DNA from: an uncultured Bacilli bacterium | Lineage (GTDB): Bacteria; Bacillota_I; Bacilli_A; RF39; UBA660 | Assembly (NCBI GenBank): GCA_944327405.1 | Contig: CALVHK010000002.1 | Coordinates: 1 to 28,648, forward strand | Direction: 5' to 3' | DNA: 28,648 nucleotides | Shown: positions 6,387 through 13,970 of the stretch, piece after piece | How positions within the stretch are numbered: position 1 is the first letter of the stretch | Layout of the letters: every line of letters begins with the position of its first letter | The notes under the pieces: generated by a model | What the model was told of the DNA's origin: nothing | What the model saw: only the letters and a program-made list of their open reading frames with translations | Database searches by the model: none | Position numbers and translations under genes: made by a program

Positions 6387-8861
6387 ATGAAAAGAAAGTA
6401 TTATTATCTCTTAAGTTTTTTAGCCCCAATGGCATTATTATTCATTGCATCTGCTTTTTGTGGATATATTCCCTTTGGCTCGTATACGTTCAATAATTAT
6501 GATTCTTACTACGAATATCCCACCTTTTTAATAGAGTTAGGAAATATACTTCAAAATGGAAGAAGTATTTTTTACACGCTTCATGCTGGAATGGGAGTAA
6601 ACTTTTTTAGTATACTAAATCTATATGGAGGAAGTCCTCTAAATTTATTTTCTGTATTCTTTGATAATACTACTATCTACATATTCTACACTTTATTAAT
6701 ATATGTAAAACTTGGACTTTCTGGTCTAACAATGAGTATTTACCTAAATAGCTTAAATACCAAATACAAAAACACCATCTGGAATGTAATATTTAGTCTT
6801 ATCTATGCTACATCAGGATGGGCCATAGCTATGAGTATGCATATAATGTGGTTAGATGCTTATATATTATTACCATTAATTATTAAAGGTTTAGATAAAC
6901 TCATATTAGAAGGGAAATTTTTAAGCTATACACTATTTCTAGCTTTAGCCATAATCATTAATTATTATACAGGATTTATGTTATGCATTTTTATGGTTAT
7001 TTATTTTGTTTATAAATCGGTAATTACCAACAATTTTAATAAGAAAACAATCTTAAGATTTCTAATCTCATCTATTATTGCAGCCTTATTATCATGTGTA
7101 ATATTAATACCAACTTTATTTAACTTACTTGGCGGGAGATTCTCTAATTTAGAATATTCTTTTAACTACTTGTCTTTTGATTATCACAATTTATTAAGTA
7201 CAGTTTATAACATGACTATAGGATCTTTTATATCGATAGATCACTATGATTATGGAACAACCACACTATATATTACTATATTTTCTTTAGTATTACTTAT
7301 TAGTTACTTCTTCAATAAAAAAATAGCTAAAAAAAATAAAATAGTAACTCTTTTAACACTGATATTCTTTCAATTATGTTTTACAATTCCCCTACTAGAT
7401 TATACTTGGAATTTATTTCAAAAACCAATATGGTGGGAACATCGTTATCAGTTTGTTTATATATTTTTAACCATTATAATTGCCTATGAATCTTTTTGTA
7501 AATCTGAAACTATAAAGATGAGTTCAAAATCAAAAAGTATAATTACCATTATTTTTATGTTTTTATTAATATTCTCTTTCTCTTATAAAGTGAACGGCTT
7601 AAATTTATCCAATTTTAGAGTTATGCTCTTGTTATTAAGTATACTATTATTCTACATTTATATGAAGTCATCGAAAACTAACAAGTGGCTAATAATTCTA
7701 ATAATATTAGAGCTTATACTAAATACGACTATGACTCTTTTGGTAAATAGAGGTCAAAAATATGAAGCAATGATAGAATACAATGAAGAAGTAAATAGTG
7801 CTTTGGAAAAGAAAGAAGACAAAAATGATTACCGCATAGTAACCACATCTTATCCCAATACAGGTCTCGTATTTGATTTTAATGCTGTTGAATTATTTAG
7901 TTCAAGTAATAATAGAGCTACAATCGAGTTTTTTACAAAACTAAACCTAATTAGAGATAGTCAAAATATAATTATGCTATATTCCAATAATCCAACTGTA
8001 TTTTCTTTATTAGGAATAAAATATCTTCACACCACAAGCAAGTATTTTCCTTGTGAAAACGGGCTATGTACTAATGAATATGCTTTACCTTTTATGTATA
8101 GTGTAAGCGATGAAATCAAAGACTTAGAGTTGTCTAGCGATTTTCAAGAAAATATTAATAACATATATAGCGTTTTATTAGAAGAAAAAACAGATTTATT
8201 TTATGATATACCCATAGATATATATTTAGAAAACGTGGAAGTGGATGAAAATGGCAATTTTTATAATGCTAAAGAAGATGTAGTAGTATCGATTAGTGCT
8301 ACAGCCGCAAAGGAATGTGTAATTGTATTTAATGATAATCAATTTATCCTTCAAGAAGAAGCTAAGATATATATAAACGATCAAGAATATCAATTTCCAC
8401 AAAGAAGTGATTATTTGCTCGTTTTAGATGAAGGGGACACTTTAACTGCCACTTACCGATACAAATCTTTAGCAAGTAACGCTGAACCTTTAAAAGGATA
8501 TTTATTTAGCGCTATAGATAAAGAGAAATATGAAAAATCTATCGAGCAAATTCAAGAAAAGACTAATTATACAAACATTGAAGATCCTGATTATATCTTA
8601 AAAGGAGAAGTAGAGGTAAATAATGATATACTACTTATTACTATTCCTTATGATGAAGGACTAACTATAAAAGTTGATGGAAAAGAAACAGAATATTTTA
8701 AAGTACTAGATGCACTTATTGGTCTAGATGTTGAAAATGGAATACACACTATAGAAATAACCTACTTTCCTAAAGGATTAAAAGCAGGAAGCATAATATC
8801 TATTGCCTCTTTAATCATATTACTAACATATACAAAAATCACAAATAGAAAAAAAAGATAA
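6387..8861 (+). CDS. YfhO-type polytopic membrane protein (GT-C-like)
   Basis: This 824-residue protein has a dozen or so membrane segments in the first ~440 residues and a last one just before the C-terminus. Between them lies a soluble extracytoplasmic region. The first loop carries the family's hallmark (NNYDSYYEYPTFLIELGNIL, then GMGVNFFSILNLYGGSPLNL), where the acidic/aromatic loop resembles GT-C glycosyltransferases. Bacillus YfhO has been linked to sugar decoration of lipoteichoic acid, so a role in decorating an envelope polymer is plausible. The start ATG 6387 has AAGGAG 6 nt upstream and lies downstream of the promoter. No terminator hairpin is obvious before the pilin-operon promoter. 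Confidence 0.85.
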   Translation: MKRKYYYLLSFLAPMALLFIASAFCGYIPFGSYTFNNYDSYYEYPTFLIELGNILQNGRSIFYTLHAGMGVNFFSILNLYGGSPLNLFSVFFDNTTIYIFYTLLIYVKLGLSGLTMSIYLNSLNTKYKNTIWNVIFSLIYATSGWAIAMSMHIMWLDAYILLPLIIKGLDKLILEGKFLSYTLFLALAIIINYYTGFMLCIFMVIYFVYKSVITNNFNKKTILRFLISSIIAALLSCVILIPTLFNLLGGRFSNLEYSFNYLSFDYHNLLSTVYNMTIGSFISIDHYDYGTTTLYITIFSLVLLISYFFNKKIAKKNKIVTLLTLIFFQLCFTIPLLDYTWNLFQKPIWWEHRYQFVYIFLTIIIAYESFCKSETIKMSSKSKSIITIIFMFLLIFSFSYKVNGLNLSNFRVMLLLLSILLFYIYMKSSKTNKWLIILIILELILNTTMTLLVNRGQKYEAMIEYNEEVNSALEKKEDKNDYRIVTTSYPNTGLVFDFNAVELFSSSNNRATIEFFTKLNLIRDSQNIIMLYSNNPTVFSLLGIKYLHTTSKYFPCENGLCTNEYALPFMYSVSDEIKDLELSSDFQENINNIYSVLLEEKTDLFYDIPIDIYLENVEVDENGNFYNAKEDVVVSISATAAKECVIVFNDNQFILQEEAKIYINDQEYQFPQRSDYLLVLDEGDTLTATYRYKSLASNAEPLKGYLFSAIDKEKYEKSIEQIQEKTNYTNIEDPDYILKGEVEVNNDILLITIPYDEGLTIKVDGKETEYFKVLDALIGLDVENGIHTIEITYFPKGLKAGSIISIASLIILLTYTKITNRKKR

Positions 8862-8870
8862 ACTAACTTA

Positions 8871-8899
8871 TTGATATTTATACAAAAATACGTTATAAT
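8871..8899 (+). promoter_or_regulatory. promoter of the pilin-like operon
   Basis: TTGATA (8871-8876), 17-nt spacer, TATAAT (8894-8899). The strong Shine-Dalgarno AAAGGAGG at 8915-8922 follows, ahead of ATG 8932. Confidence 0.85.
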
Positions 8900-8931
8900 A
8901 CTAAGTAGAAAGTAAAAGGAGGAATTTATAT

Positions 8932-9177
8932 ATGAAGGAAGCAACTGGAGAATTAAATATGACAGTTGTTACTGTAGTAGCAATTGCAGCGGTAATGGCA
9001 TTCTTCTATGCGTTTGTATGGCCAACAATTAGATCAAGCTTACAATTAAATACTGCGTGCAGTACAGCTGGTGGAGGTACTTATACAGATACGTCAAATG
9101 GTATTACTTGTAGTGGTGGAACATGTACAATTTCATCAACTGGCCAATCTAAAAACTGTCTAGAAGACGTAGATTAA
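8932..9177 (+). CDS. small pilin-like protein 1
   Basis: 81 residues. The leader MKEATG is followed by ELNMT and one hydrophobic helix (about 11-31), then a short exported domain with four cysteines (NTACSTAGG, GITCSGGTC, SKNCLED) that could form two disulfides. The layout (very short basic leader ending in Gly, then an N-terminal helix, then a Cys-containing ectodomain) is that of type IV/Tad-like pilins cut by a prepilin peptidase. The usual Glu at +5 is absent: the residue five after G6 is Thr. It is the first gene of the operon, and its strong ribosome site suggests it may be the major subunit. I do not recognise a named family. Confidence 0.75.
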   Translation: MKEATGELNMTVVTVVAIAAVMAFFYAFVWPTIRSSLQLNTACSTAGGGTYTDTSNGITCSGGTCTISSTGQSKNCLEDVD

Positions 9178-9206
9178 TAAACAAATTTTAAAATAGGAGG
9201 AAAGAA

Positions 9207-9443
9207 ATGAAACAGGCAATGGGCGATTTAAACATGACAGTAATTGTAGTAGTAATTATTGCTTTATTGTCGTTTTTTTTCTTTACCATCATTTGGCCGA
9301 TGATCCAAAACAATTTTGCTCGTAACACAAGATGTGATGAAGCAATCTGTAGTAATGAATCAAACGGTGATGGATCAGTAGACTGCTATTATTATGATAA
9401 TAATGGCAGACAACAATCAATTACATGCGCTTGGAAGGGTTAA
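9207..9443 (+). CDS. small pilin-like protein 2
   Basis: 78 residues and clearly paralogous to the preceding protein. MKQAMGDLNMT matches MKEATGELNMT, followed by a hydrophobic helix to about residue 30 and W-P at the same place. The ectodomain again has four cysteines (NTRCDEAIC, SVDCYYY, SITCAWKG). The Shine-Dalgarno AGGAGG lies ~6 nt upstream. The tandem paralogues probably arose by duplication and may be alternate or co-assembling subunits. Confidence 0.72.
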   Translation: MKQAMGDLNMTVIVVVIIALLSFFFFTIIWPMIQNNFARNTRCDEAICSNESNGDGSVDCYYYDNNGRQQSITCAWKG

Positions 9444-9460
9444 CTGAGGTGATAAAGTAA

Positions 9461-9973
9461 ATGAGAGAGTCAATAGGTGGTTTTACTTTATTTAACATTG
9501 TTATTGTCTTTGTTTTACTTTTTGCTGGTTATATCAGCATGTCAATTAACTATTCTAAGGCATATAATGTTAAAAATGAAATCTTAAATATTATTAGAAA
9601 CCAAGAGGGAGTATGCACATCAGCTACACCTGATTCAAATAACTGCTATAACTTTGCTAATCAAATAGCCGATTATTTTACTGAAGCGAGTTATCGTAGT
9701 ACCGGTGAATGTGATAACGGATGGGTAGGATATAATAGAGAAGGATTAGTAGATAACAGTAATCCAGCTTTTTGCATTACAGCCGTAAGAGCGAATACTA
9801 ATTCGGAATTACCTAATGCCTTATATTATAAAGTAAAAGTATTCTATGCTCTTGATGTTCCTCTAATAAGTAGTTTAATGGATTTTAGTATTGAAGGAGA
9901 GACAGGTCGTATATATGATCCGAATGAGTGTCGAATTGACCCATCACAATATCCTTGGTGTGGAGGGATGTAA
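9461..9973 (+). CDS. minor pilin-like protein 3
   Basis: 170 residues. The N-terminus MRESIGGFTLFNIVIVFVLL closely resembles a type IV prepilin (G-FTLxE), with Asn where Glu5 would be if cleavage follows G7. One N-terminal helix (~9-28) is followed by the polar ectodomain, which has six cysteines. Its late segment (YYKVKVFYALDVPLI, then FSIEGETGRIYD) is shared with the next gene. By size it is more like a minor or tip pseudopilin than a fibre subunit. The Shine-Dalgarno GAGGTGAT is 7 nt upstream. No function is known beyond the presumed pilus or secretion pseudopilus. Confidence 0.72.
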   Translation: MRESIGGFTLFNIVIVFVLLFAGYISMSINYSKAYNVKNEILNIIRNQEGVCTSATPDSNNCYNFANQIADYFTEASYRSTGECDNGWVGYNREGLVDNSNPAFCITAVRANTNSELPNALYYKVKVFYALDVPLISSLMDFSIEGETGRIYDPNECRIDPSQYPWCGGM

Positions 9974-9976
9974 TAT

Positions 9977-10465
9977 ATGAGACATACAATAGGTGGAACT
10001 TGGCTATTACAATTAGTAATTATTTTTATCCTGTTATTCGCAGCATTTATTATATTGACCTTGAACTATTCTAGAACCGTAAAAGTGAAAAACGAACTAA
10101 TCGATATGGTTGAGAAATATGAAGGCCTAAATACCGGATCAATAACTTTAGTAAACAATTACTTAATATACAATGGCTACACAACTCAAGGAGTATGTGT
10201 TGAAGATGGCGAAAATACGGCAGGAACATATGGTGCATATAGTCTAAACTCATCAACTTTAGAGGAAGCAAGAGCAGGTGAAAGATATTATTACTGTGTA
10301 AAAAAATATAATGGTGCCAATAACACCAATTATTATCAATTAACAGTATTTTATAAATTCAACTTGCCAATTATTGGTGAAACAGGAAGCTTTAGCATCA
10401 AAGGAAGTACCAGTAATTTTGAATCAAGTGATGACATGAATTATCAAACAGAAATTGGAAGTTAG
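9977..10465 (+). CDS. minor pilin-like protein 4
   Basis: 162 residues and paralogous to protein 3. MRHTIGGTWLLQLVIIFILL matches MRESIGGFTLFNIVIVFVLL. The C-terminal half has the same pattern (YYQLTVFYKFNLPIIGETGSFSIKG against YYKVKVFYALDVPLI). It has two cysteines (QGVCVED, YYYCVKK). It starts 3 nt after the previous stop, with GGAGGG inside the end of that gene as its ribosome site, so translation is probably coupled. Confidence 0.72.
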   Translation: MRHTIGGTWLLQLVIIFILLFAAFIILTLNYSRTVKVKNELIDMVEKYEGLNTGSITLVNNYLIYNGYTTQGVCVEDGENTAGTYGAYSLNSSTLEEARAGERYYYCVKKYNGANNTNYYQLTVFYKFNLPIIGETGSFSIKGSTSNFESSDDMNYQTEIGS

Positions 10466-10479
10466 AAAGAGGGGACAAC

Positions 10480-11475
10480 ATGAACGTTATTGTATCAAAC
10501 AAATATCAAAACATGTTAGCAACGTTAGATATTGATGTAATAAAAAGCATTAATGGTGAATTTGAAGTAGAAGAATTAGCAAATATTTTTACTAATTTTT
10601 ACTTTAATAAAATGATTATTGATGTAACTGCGATAAAAGGGTATCAAAACATTAAGACAATTCAAAAATTATCTGTAAACTTTGATCCTAATAAGTTAAT
10701 TTTATTACTAGATGATTCTGCTATGGTAAATAGTGGAGGTTATTTATCAGGATTAGTATCAATGGGAATCTATAATTTTACTAGAAACATAAACGCAGTA
10801 AAATTCTTAATAGATAATCCTAACTCATATAAAGATGTAGCTCAATATCATAATTTAAATGGTAATAATGATAATACAGTATTAGAGTATGACACATTTA
10901 CTGGTACAGGAAGTGGTGGACTTAGAATAGTAGGTTTCAGAAATGTAACTGCTCATGCTGGATCAACAACTTTAGTATATATGTTAAAACGTCATTTAGA
11001 AGTAGCATATAATGTTGTTGCCATAGAAGTAGATCAAGAAGATTTTAAGTATTTAAACGATAAATCTCTAAAATCCACAACATCTCTAGATCTAGCTTAT
11101 CATATTGCAAATAATCCTGATGCTGAAGTAATATTGATTGATTTAAATGATTCTAACCAAGGGAACTTATGTAATGACATCATTTATTTAATAGAACCAG
11201 GATTAATTAAATTAAATAAGTTAATTCGTCAAGATAGAGAAGCTTTTGAAAAATTAAGAGACAAAAAAATAGTTTTAAACAAAAGTGTCTTAACGAGCAA
11301 AGATATAACAGATTTTGAAAATGAATCAAACAGCAAAGTATTTTTCAATATTCCCTATTTAGATGATAAGAAGGAACACGAGCAAATATTAGATGATTTT
11401 TTAGTAGCTTTAGGATTTTCTAGATTAAACAGTAATGGAGCTGGAAAGAGCAAATTATTCAATATATTCAAATAG
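10480..11475 (+). CDS. CpaE/MinD-like protein with degenerate P-loop
   Basis: 331 residues. Residues 1-125 look like a receiver-like alpha/beta domain; residues ~147-320 look like a MinD/ParA-type ATPase, the two-domain plan of CpaE/TadZ, which places Tad pilus machinery in the cell. The deviant Walker A that should read KGGxGKTT is instead VTAHAGSTT at 156-164, with no signature or core lysine. The Walker B-like strand VILIDLND (217-224) survives. It may therefore scaffold or localise without hydrolysing ATP. It is the last gene of the pilin-like operon (14 nt after pilin 4), which is the main support for calling that operon Tad-like. It is cytoplasmic, with no membrane segment. Confidence 0.7.
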   Translation: MNVIVSNKYQNMLATLDIDVIKSINGEFEVEELANIFTNFYFNKMIIDVTAIKGYQNIKTIQKLSVNFDPNKLILLLDDSAMVNSGGYLSGLVSMGIYNFTRNINAVKFLIDNPNSYKDVAQYHNLNGNNDNTVLEYDTFTGTGSGGLRIVGFRNVTAHAGSTTLVYMLKRHLEVAYNVVAIEVDQEDFKYLNDKSLKSTTSLDLAYHIANNPDAEVILIDLNDSNQGNLCNDIIYLIEPGLIKLNKLIRQDREAFEKLRDKKIVLNKSVLTSKDITDFENESNSKVFFNIPYLDDKKEHEQILDDFLVALGFSRLNSNGAGKSKLFNIFK

Positions 11476-11498
11476 TTACCAAAATAGGTAACTTTTTT
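11475..11498 (+). terminator. terminator of the pilin-like operon
   Basis: Perfect stem GTTACC/GGTAAC (11475-11480 and 11487-11492) followed by six T, immediately after the CpaE-like gene. Confidence 0.85.
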
Positions 11499-11519
11499 GT
11501 TTTAAATAATCCTTATTGC

Positions 11520-11528
11520 TGATATAAT
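11520..11528 (+). promoter_or_regulatory. extended -10 promoter
   Basis: TGATATAAT lies upstream of the Shine-Dalgarno GAGGGG and ATG 11548. No strong -35 is visible. Confidence 0.55.
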
Positions 11529-11547
11529 AGTAACTGAGGGGATACTT

Positions 11548-12273
11548 ATGAGAAAAGTAAGCATAGTTATTTTTACTGTCTTTACAATTGCTATAACAGC
11601 TTTAACAATCTATACTCTAACAAATAAAAAAATAGATGGCACTCAAGAAATAATTAAAATCAAAACAATCGAGAAAGCCTCTAGCAATATGACTGAAAAA
11701 GAATTAAGTGAAGTTTTTAATATAGAATTAAACGGAAAAAGACATAGATTAAAAAGCAATTATCGACTAAGCAATGAAGAAGAACAAACTTCTTTAATGC
11801 TTACATTATATTTAGACGGCTTTGAAATACTTACCAAAGAAATTTTAAGTAATATAAAAGAAGGAAACATAGATGAAATATTTACAGAAGAAGAAAATGT
11901 TTTATTAATTGATGAAGATGACATTCATGTTATAAAAGAAGACCAAGATTATTTATTAGTTAGTATTGATTCAGATATAGATGGCTTAAAAGAAGAATAC
12001 TTTGTATGGACTGTGACAAGAAAAAGTATTCTAGATAGTATATTAGTATATGATGAAAAAATAGAGTTTGCTAGTGAAGAATCAAATATATTTTATGATG
12101 AAGATGCAACAGTTCTAGCTAAAGTAGAGGATAACACCATTTATGTATTAGAACCTCTTGAAACCGAAGAAGGGTTAGTCTTAGAAGAATACACTTATAA
12201 TATAAAGAATGAAGAAGCAACAAAAGAATTAATCAACACTTATGAAATTGAGCAAACAAAAAAAGCCCAATAA
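11548..12273 (+). CDS. acidic exported or membrane-anchored protein of unknown function
   Basis: 241 residues. A basic start (MRKVS) and hydrophobic helix (~5-24) with no clear signal-peptidase site suggest an N-terminal anchor. The rest is strongly acidic and predicted to sit outside the cell (for example EEENVLLIDEDDIHVI, YEKIE-like strands, and a lysine/glutamine tail). It contains no cysteine and no motif I recognise. It directly follows the pilin operon but has its own promoter after a terminator, so a role with the pili is only possible. Its TAA is in the loop of a hairpin that works best as a minus-strand terminator. Confidence 0.7.
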   Translation: MRKVSIVIFTVFTIAITALTIYTLTNKKIDGTQEIIKIKTIEKASSNMTEKELSEVFNIELNGKRHRLKSNYRLSNEEEQTSLMLTLYLDGFEILTKEILSNIKEGNIDEIFTEEENVLLIDEDDIHVIKEDQDYLLVSIDSDIDGLKEEYFVWTVTRKSILDSILVYDEKIEFASEESNIFYDEDATVLAKVEDNTIYVLEPLETEEGLVLEEYTYNIKNEEATKELINTYEIEQTKKAQ

Positions 12274-12281
12274 AGGGCTTT
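12258..12281 (-). terminator. minus-strand terminator
   Basis: AAAGCCC/GGGCTTT (12262-12268 and 12275-12281) pairs around the upstream gene's stop. On the minus strand it is followed by more T (the A run 12258-12261 on the plus strand). On the plus strand no T run follows, so the orientation points to a minus-strand transcript. Confidence 0.7.
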
Positions 12282-12391
12282 GCAAACATAAAAAAACATT
12301 TATTGTTTGAATTAGTAGAATTTGATATTAGTTAAGTAAAGGAAGTATATCAAAGAATGGAAAAGAATATTCAAACAAACTAAATGTTCGA
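12258..12391 (-). ncRNA. candidate small RNA with two-part hairpin and C/U-rich loop
   Basis: On the minus strand a consensus -35 TTGACA (12421-12426), 17-nt spacer and TAGTAT (12398-12403) would start RNA near 12391. The RNA then folds into an outer stem in which 12297-12312 pairs with 12369-12386 (16 bp with a 3-nt bulge; core TTGTTTGAAT/ATTCAAACAA). A perfect inner stem follows, TTTGATAT (12321-12328) with ATATCAAA (12347-12354). The 18-nt apical loop on the minus strand contains ACTTCCTTTACTT, complementary to Shine-Dalgarno sequences. A terminator closes it at 12258-12281. About 130 nt; I match it to no known RNA family. Confidence 0.5.
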
Positions 12392-12495
12392 GAATGTATA
12401 CTACAACAAAAATAATAGTTTGTCAAGAAAAAAATGCAGTTTTTTGCAATTTTTTTATAAATTCCAAAAATAGATAGATTCAATGTTGAAAATGA

Positions 12496-12516
12496 TGTCG
12501 GAATTTGTCGAACGGT
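12496..12516 (+). promoter_or_regulatory. tandem Spo0A-box candidates
   Basis: TGTCGAA (12506-12512) matches the Bacillus 0A box, and a near match TGTCGGA begins exactly 10 bp upstream (12496). The 15-bp block AATTTGTCGAACGGT (12502-12516) recurs, inverted, only in front of the sirA-like gene. It lies at about -45 to -60 from the start site expected for the promoter at 12522-12550. Confidence 0.5.
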
Positions 12517-12521
12517 TTTTG

Positions 12522-12550
12522 TTGATTTTTTACTAGACATCCTTCATAAT
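12522..12550 (+). promoter_or_regulatory. promoter of the structured 39-residue-peptide RNA
   Basis: TTGATT (12522-12527), 17-nt spacer, CATAAT (12545-12550). The expected start (~12557) falls just before the 5' arm of the end-closing repeat. Confidence 0.6.
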
Positions 12551-12556
12551 AATAAC

Positions 12557-12790
12557 TCGAGCATTAGGGACTGTGTCTATAAGTGTTTTTTTTTCCTAAC
12601 TATTATACTTCCTTAAGGGGGGTTGGTAGGAAGGAGAATACTTATGAAGCTAAAAGCAATTTTAGATTCTATTATGCGGTCTTTTAGACCAAATAATAAG
12701 ACACAGACGATCACCATTATTATTAACAACGTAGACGTCCATGTCTATTTAATCAATAAGTAGGCATATCGTTTCCTAATGCTCTACAAC
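12557..12790 (+). ncRNA. highly structured leader/mRNA with pairing 5' and 3' ends
   Basis: GAGCATTAGG (12559-12568) is perfectly complementary to CCTAATGCTC (12775-12784), so the two ends of the predicted transcript can close. Nested inside are CTGTGTCT (12571-12578) with AGACACAG (12699-12706), hairpins GGTCT-TTT-AGACC (12678-12690) and TAGAC/GTCTA (12732-12747), and two competing stems that bury the ribosome site: TTCCTA/TAGGAA (12593-12598 with 12627-12632) or CTTCCT/AGGAAG (12608-12613 with 12628-12633). The layout recalls type I toxin mRNAs or dual-function RNAs. The 3' end is not sharply defined (a weak CTTA/TAAG hairpin plus T run near 12790-12810). Confidence 0.5.
12644..12763 (+). 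CDS. 39-residue peptide of unknown function
   Basis: ATG 12644 has a strong Shine-Dalgarno (AAGGAG, 12631-12636) at 7 nt. The peptide is MKLKAILDSIMRSFRPNNKT followed by a beta-like stretch QTITIIINNVDVHVYLINK. It is basic at the N-terminus and not a clear transmembrane helix. It sits alone in a 560-bp region between the 241-residue gene and the convergent SEDS gene, inside a folded transcript. The perfect ribosome site supports real translation. I recognise no family; a toxin, a sporulation-associated peptide or a regulatory leader are possibilities. Confidence 0.6.
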   Translation: MKLKAILDSIMRSFRPNNKTQTITIIINNVDVHVYLINK

Positions 12791-12831
12791 TTAAGTATAA
12801 GATATTTTTGAGATAAATGCAAGCAATTCTT

Positions 12832-13911
12832 TTAGTTTTTCAAGTTTACAAGCACTCCTAAAAACATAAAATAAACAATAATATTGGTACCACCATAACT
12901 AACAAAAGGCATAGGAAGTCCAATAATTGGAAATATTCCCAAATTCATACCTATATTTTGAATTTGAGCGAAGATAAACATAGCTAAAAACCCGGCAATA
13001 AACATTTTATATTGCTTATTTTTAATTTTAAACAATTTAACAAAGAAGTAAAAGTCCAGTACAAAGAAACTTAATAAAATTAAAATAAAACTAATAATTC
13101 CTAATTGACTAATAGAAAGAGCCACAATAAAATCAGTTGGAGCTTCCGGTATATATACACCATGACTACCTCCCAAAAAATTGCTTGTCCCAATCGAAAT
13201 CAAAGCTCTATTAAGCTGGAAAGAATCTTGATTCACAAAAGTAAGCAATCTATCCACTCTATAAAAGAAGGATGTACCAATTAATTTAATTAGTAAATCC
13301 TGATTAAAATAATACAAATATCCAAATATTCCTATAAATAGCACTAACAAAATTCCTAAGATAATATACCATTTAAAGTTAATTCTATAAACCAAAATCA
13401 TTCCTATCATAATAATAAAATAAATAATAATTGCCCCTGTATCTGGCTCTAAAAAAACGAGCATAGAAGGAATCAAAGTAATAAATAAAACTTTTAAAAG
13501 TATTTTAAACTCTTGCCTCATTCCTACCCTGTTAGGTCTTGATAGAACTTGACTTAAATATAAAGCTAAACTAAATTTCATAAGTTCGCTAGGCTGAAAC
13601 GAAAAATAGCGAAACCCAAACCAAGCTTTCGATCCATTTACTGTGGTTCCAAAAAACAAAACAAGAATTAATAATAGAACATTTATAAAATATAAATACT
13701 TGCTATAGCGAAATAATATTTTAGGCTTTATTACACAAAATATTCCTACCACAACAAAACCAAGACCAAACCATAAAGCTTGTTTAAAAAAATAATTTTG
13801 ATATGCATCATTATTCATTCCTACATAATACATATTAAGTAATGATATAACAAGAAGAATCAAAATAGGTATCCATAAAATAAGTTTATCCAAAATAACT
13901 TTCTTTTTCAT
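12832..13911 (-). CDS. SEDS family peptidoglycan polymerase (RodA/FtsW type)
   Basis: 359 residues with about ten membrane helices. SEDS marks in order: NGSKAWFGFRYFSFQPSELMK, the loop VFLEPDTGA, SHGVYIPEAPTDFIVALSISQLG, and PMPFVSYGGT near the C-terminus. The IPEAPTDF motif is closer to RodA than FtsW. These enzymes polymerise lipid II with a partner class B PBP, which is not in this window. The start is uncertain: ATG 13911 (my choice) has no good ribosome site and TTG 13929 is an alternative; a TATGAT lies only ~20-30 nt upstream, so the transcript may be almost leaderless. Confidence 0.88.
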   Translation of the reverse strand: MKKKVILDKLILWIPILILLVISLLNMYYVGMNNDAYQNYFFKQALWFGLGFVVVGIFCVIKPKILFRYSKYLYFINVLLLILVLFFGTTVNGSKAWFGFRYFSFQPSELMKFSLALYLSQVLSRPNRVGMRQEFKILLKVLFITLIPSMLVFLEPDTGAIIIYFIIMIGMILVYRINFKWYIILGILLVLFIGIFGYLYYFNQDLLIKLIGTSFFYRVDRLLTFVNQDSFQLNRALISIGTSNFLGGSHGVYIPEAPTDFIVALSISQLGIISFILILLSFFVLDFYFFVKLFKIKNKQYKMFIAGFLAMFIFAQIQNIGMNLGIFPIIGLPMPFVSYGGTNIIVYFMFLGVLVNLKN

Positions 13912-13970
13912 ATTACTAGTATGTTTCAAAACAAAATATTTATCATAAAATGTAATAGAGGTGTTCTAAA

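Noticed and set aside
9929..9935. Another TGTCGAA (0A-box core)
   Set aside because: It lies inside the coding sequence of pilin-like protein 3. A 7-mer is expected a few times by chance in this length; only the 15-bp shared block is informative.
12328..12540. 70-residue minus-strand ORF
   Set aside because: It has no spaced ribosome site, runs across a promoter and structured RNA signals, and its composition is unlike the neighbours.
12559..12784. MITE or IS remnant with 10-bp terminal repeats
   Set aside because: There is no target duplication, no transposase trace, the repeats do not extend to clear ends, and a promoter places the left arm at a transcript start, so an RNA fold explains it better.
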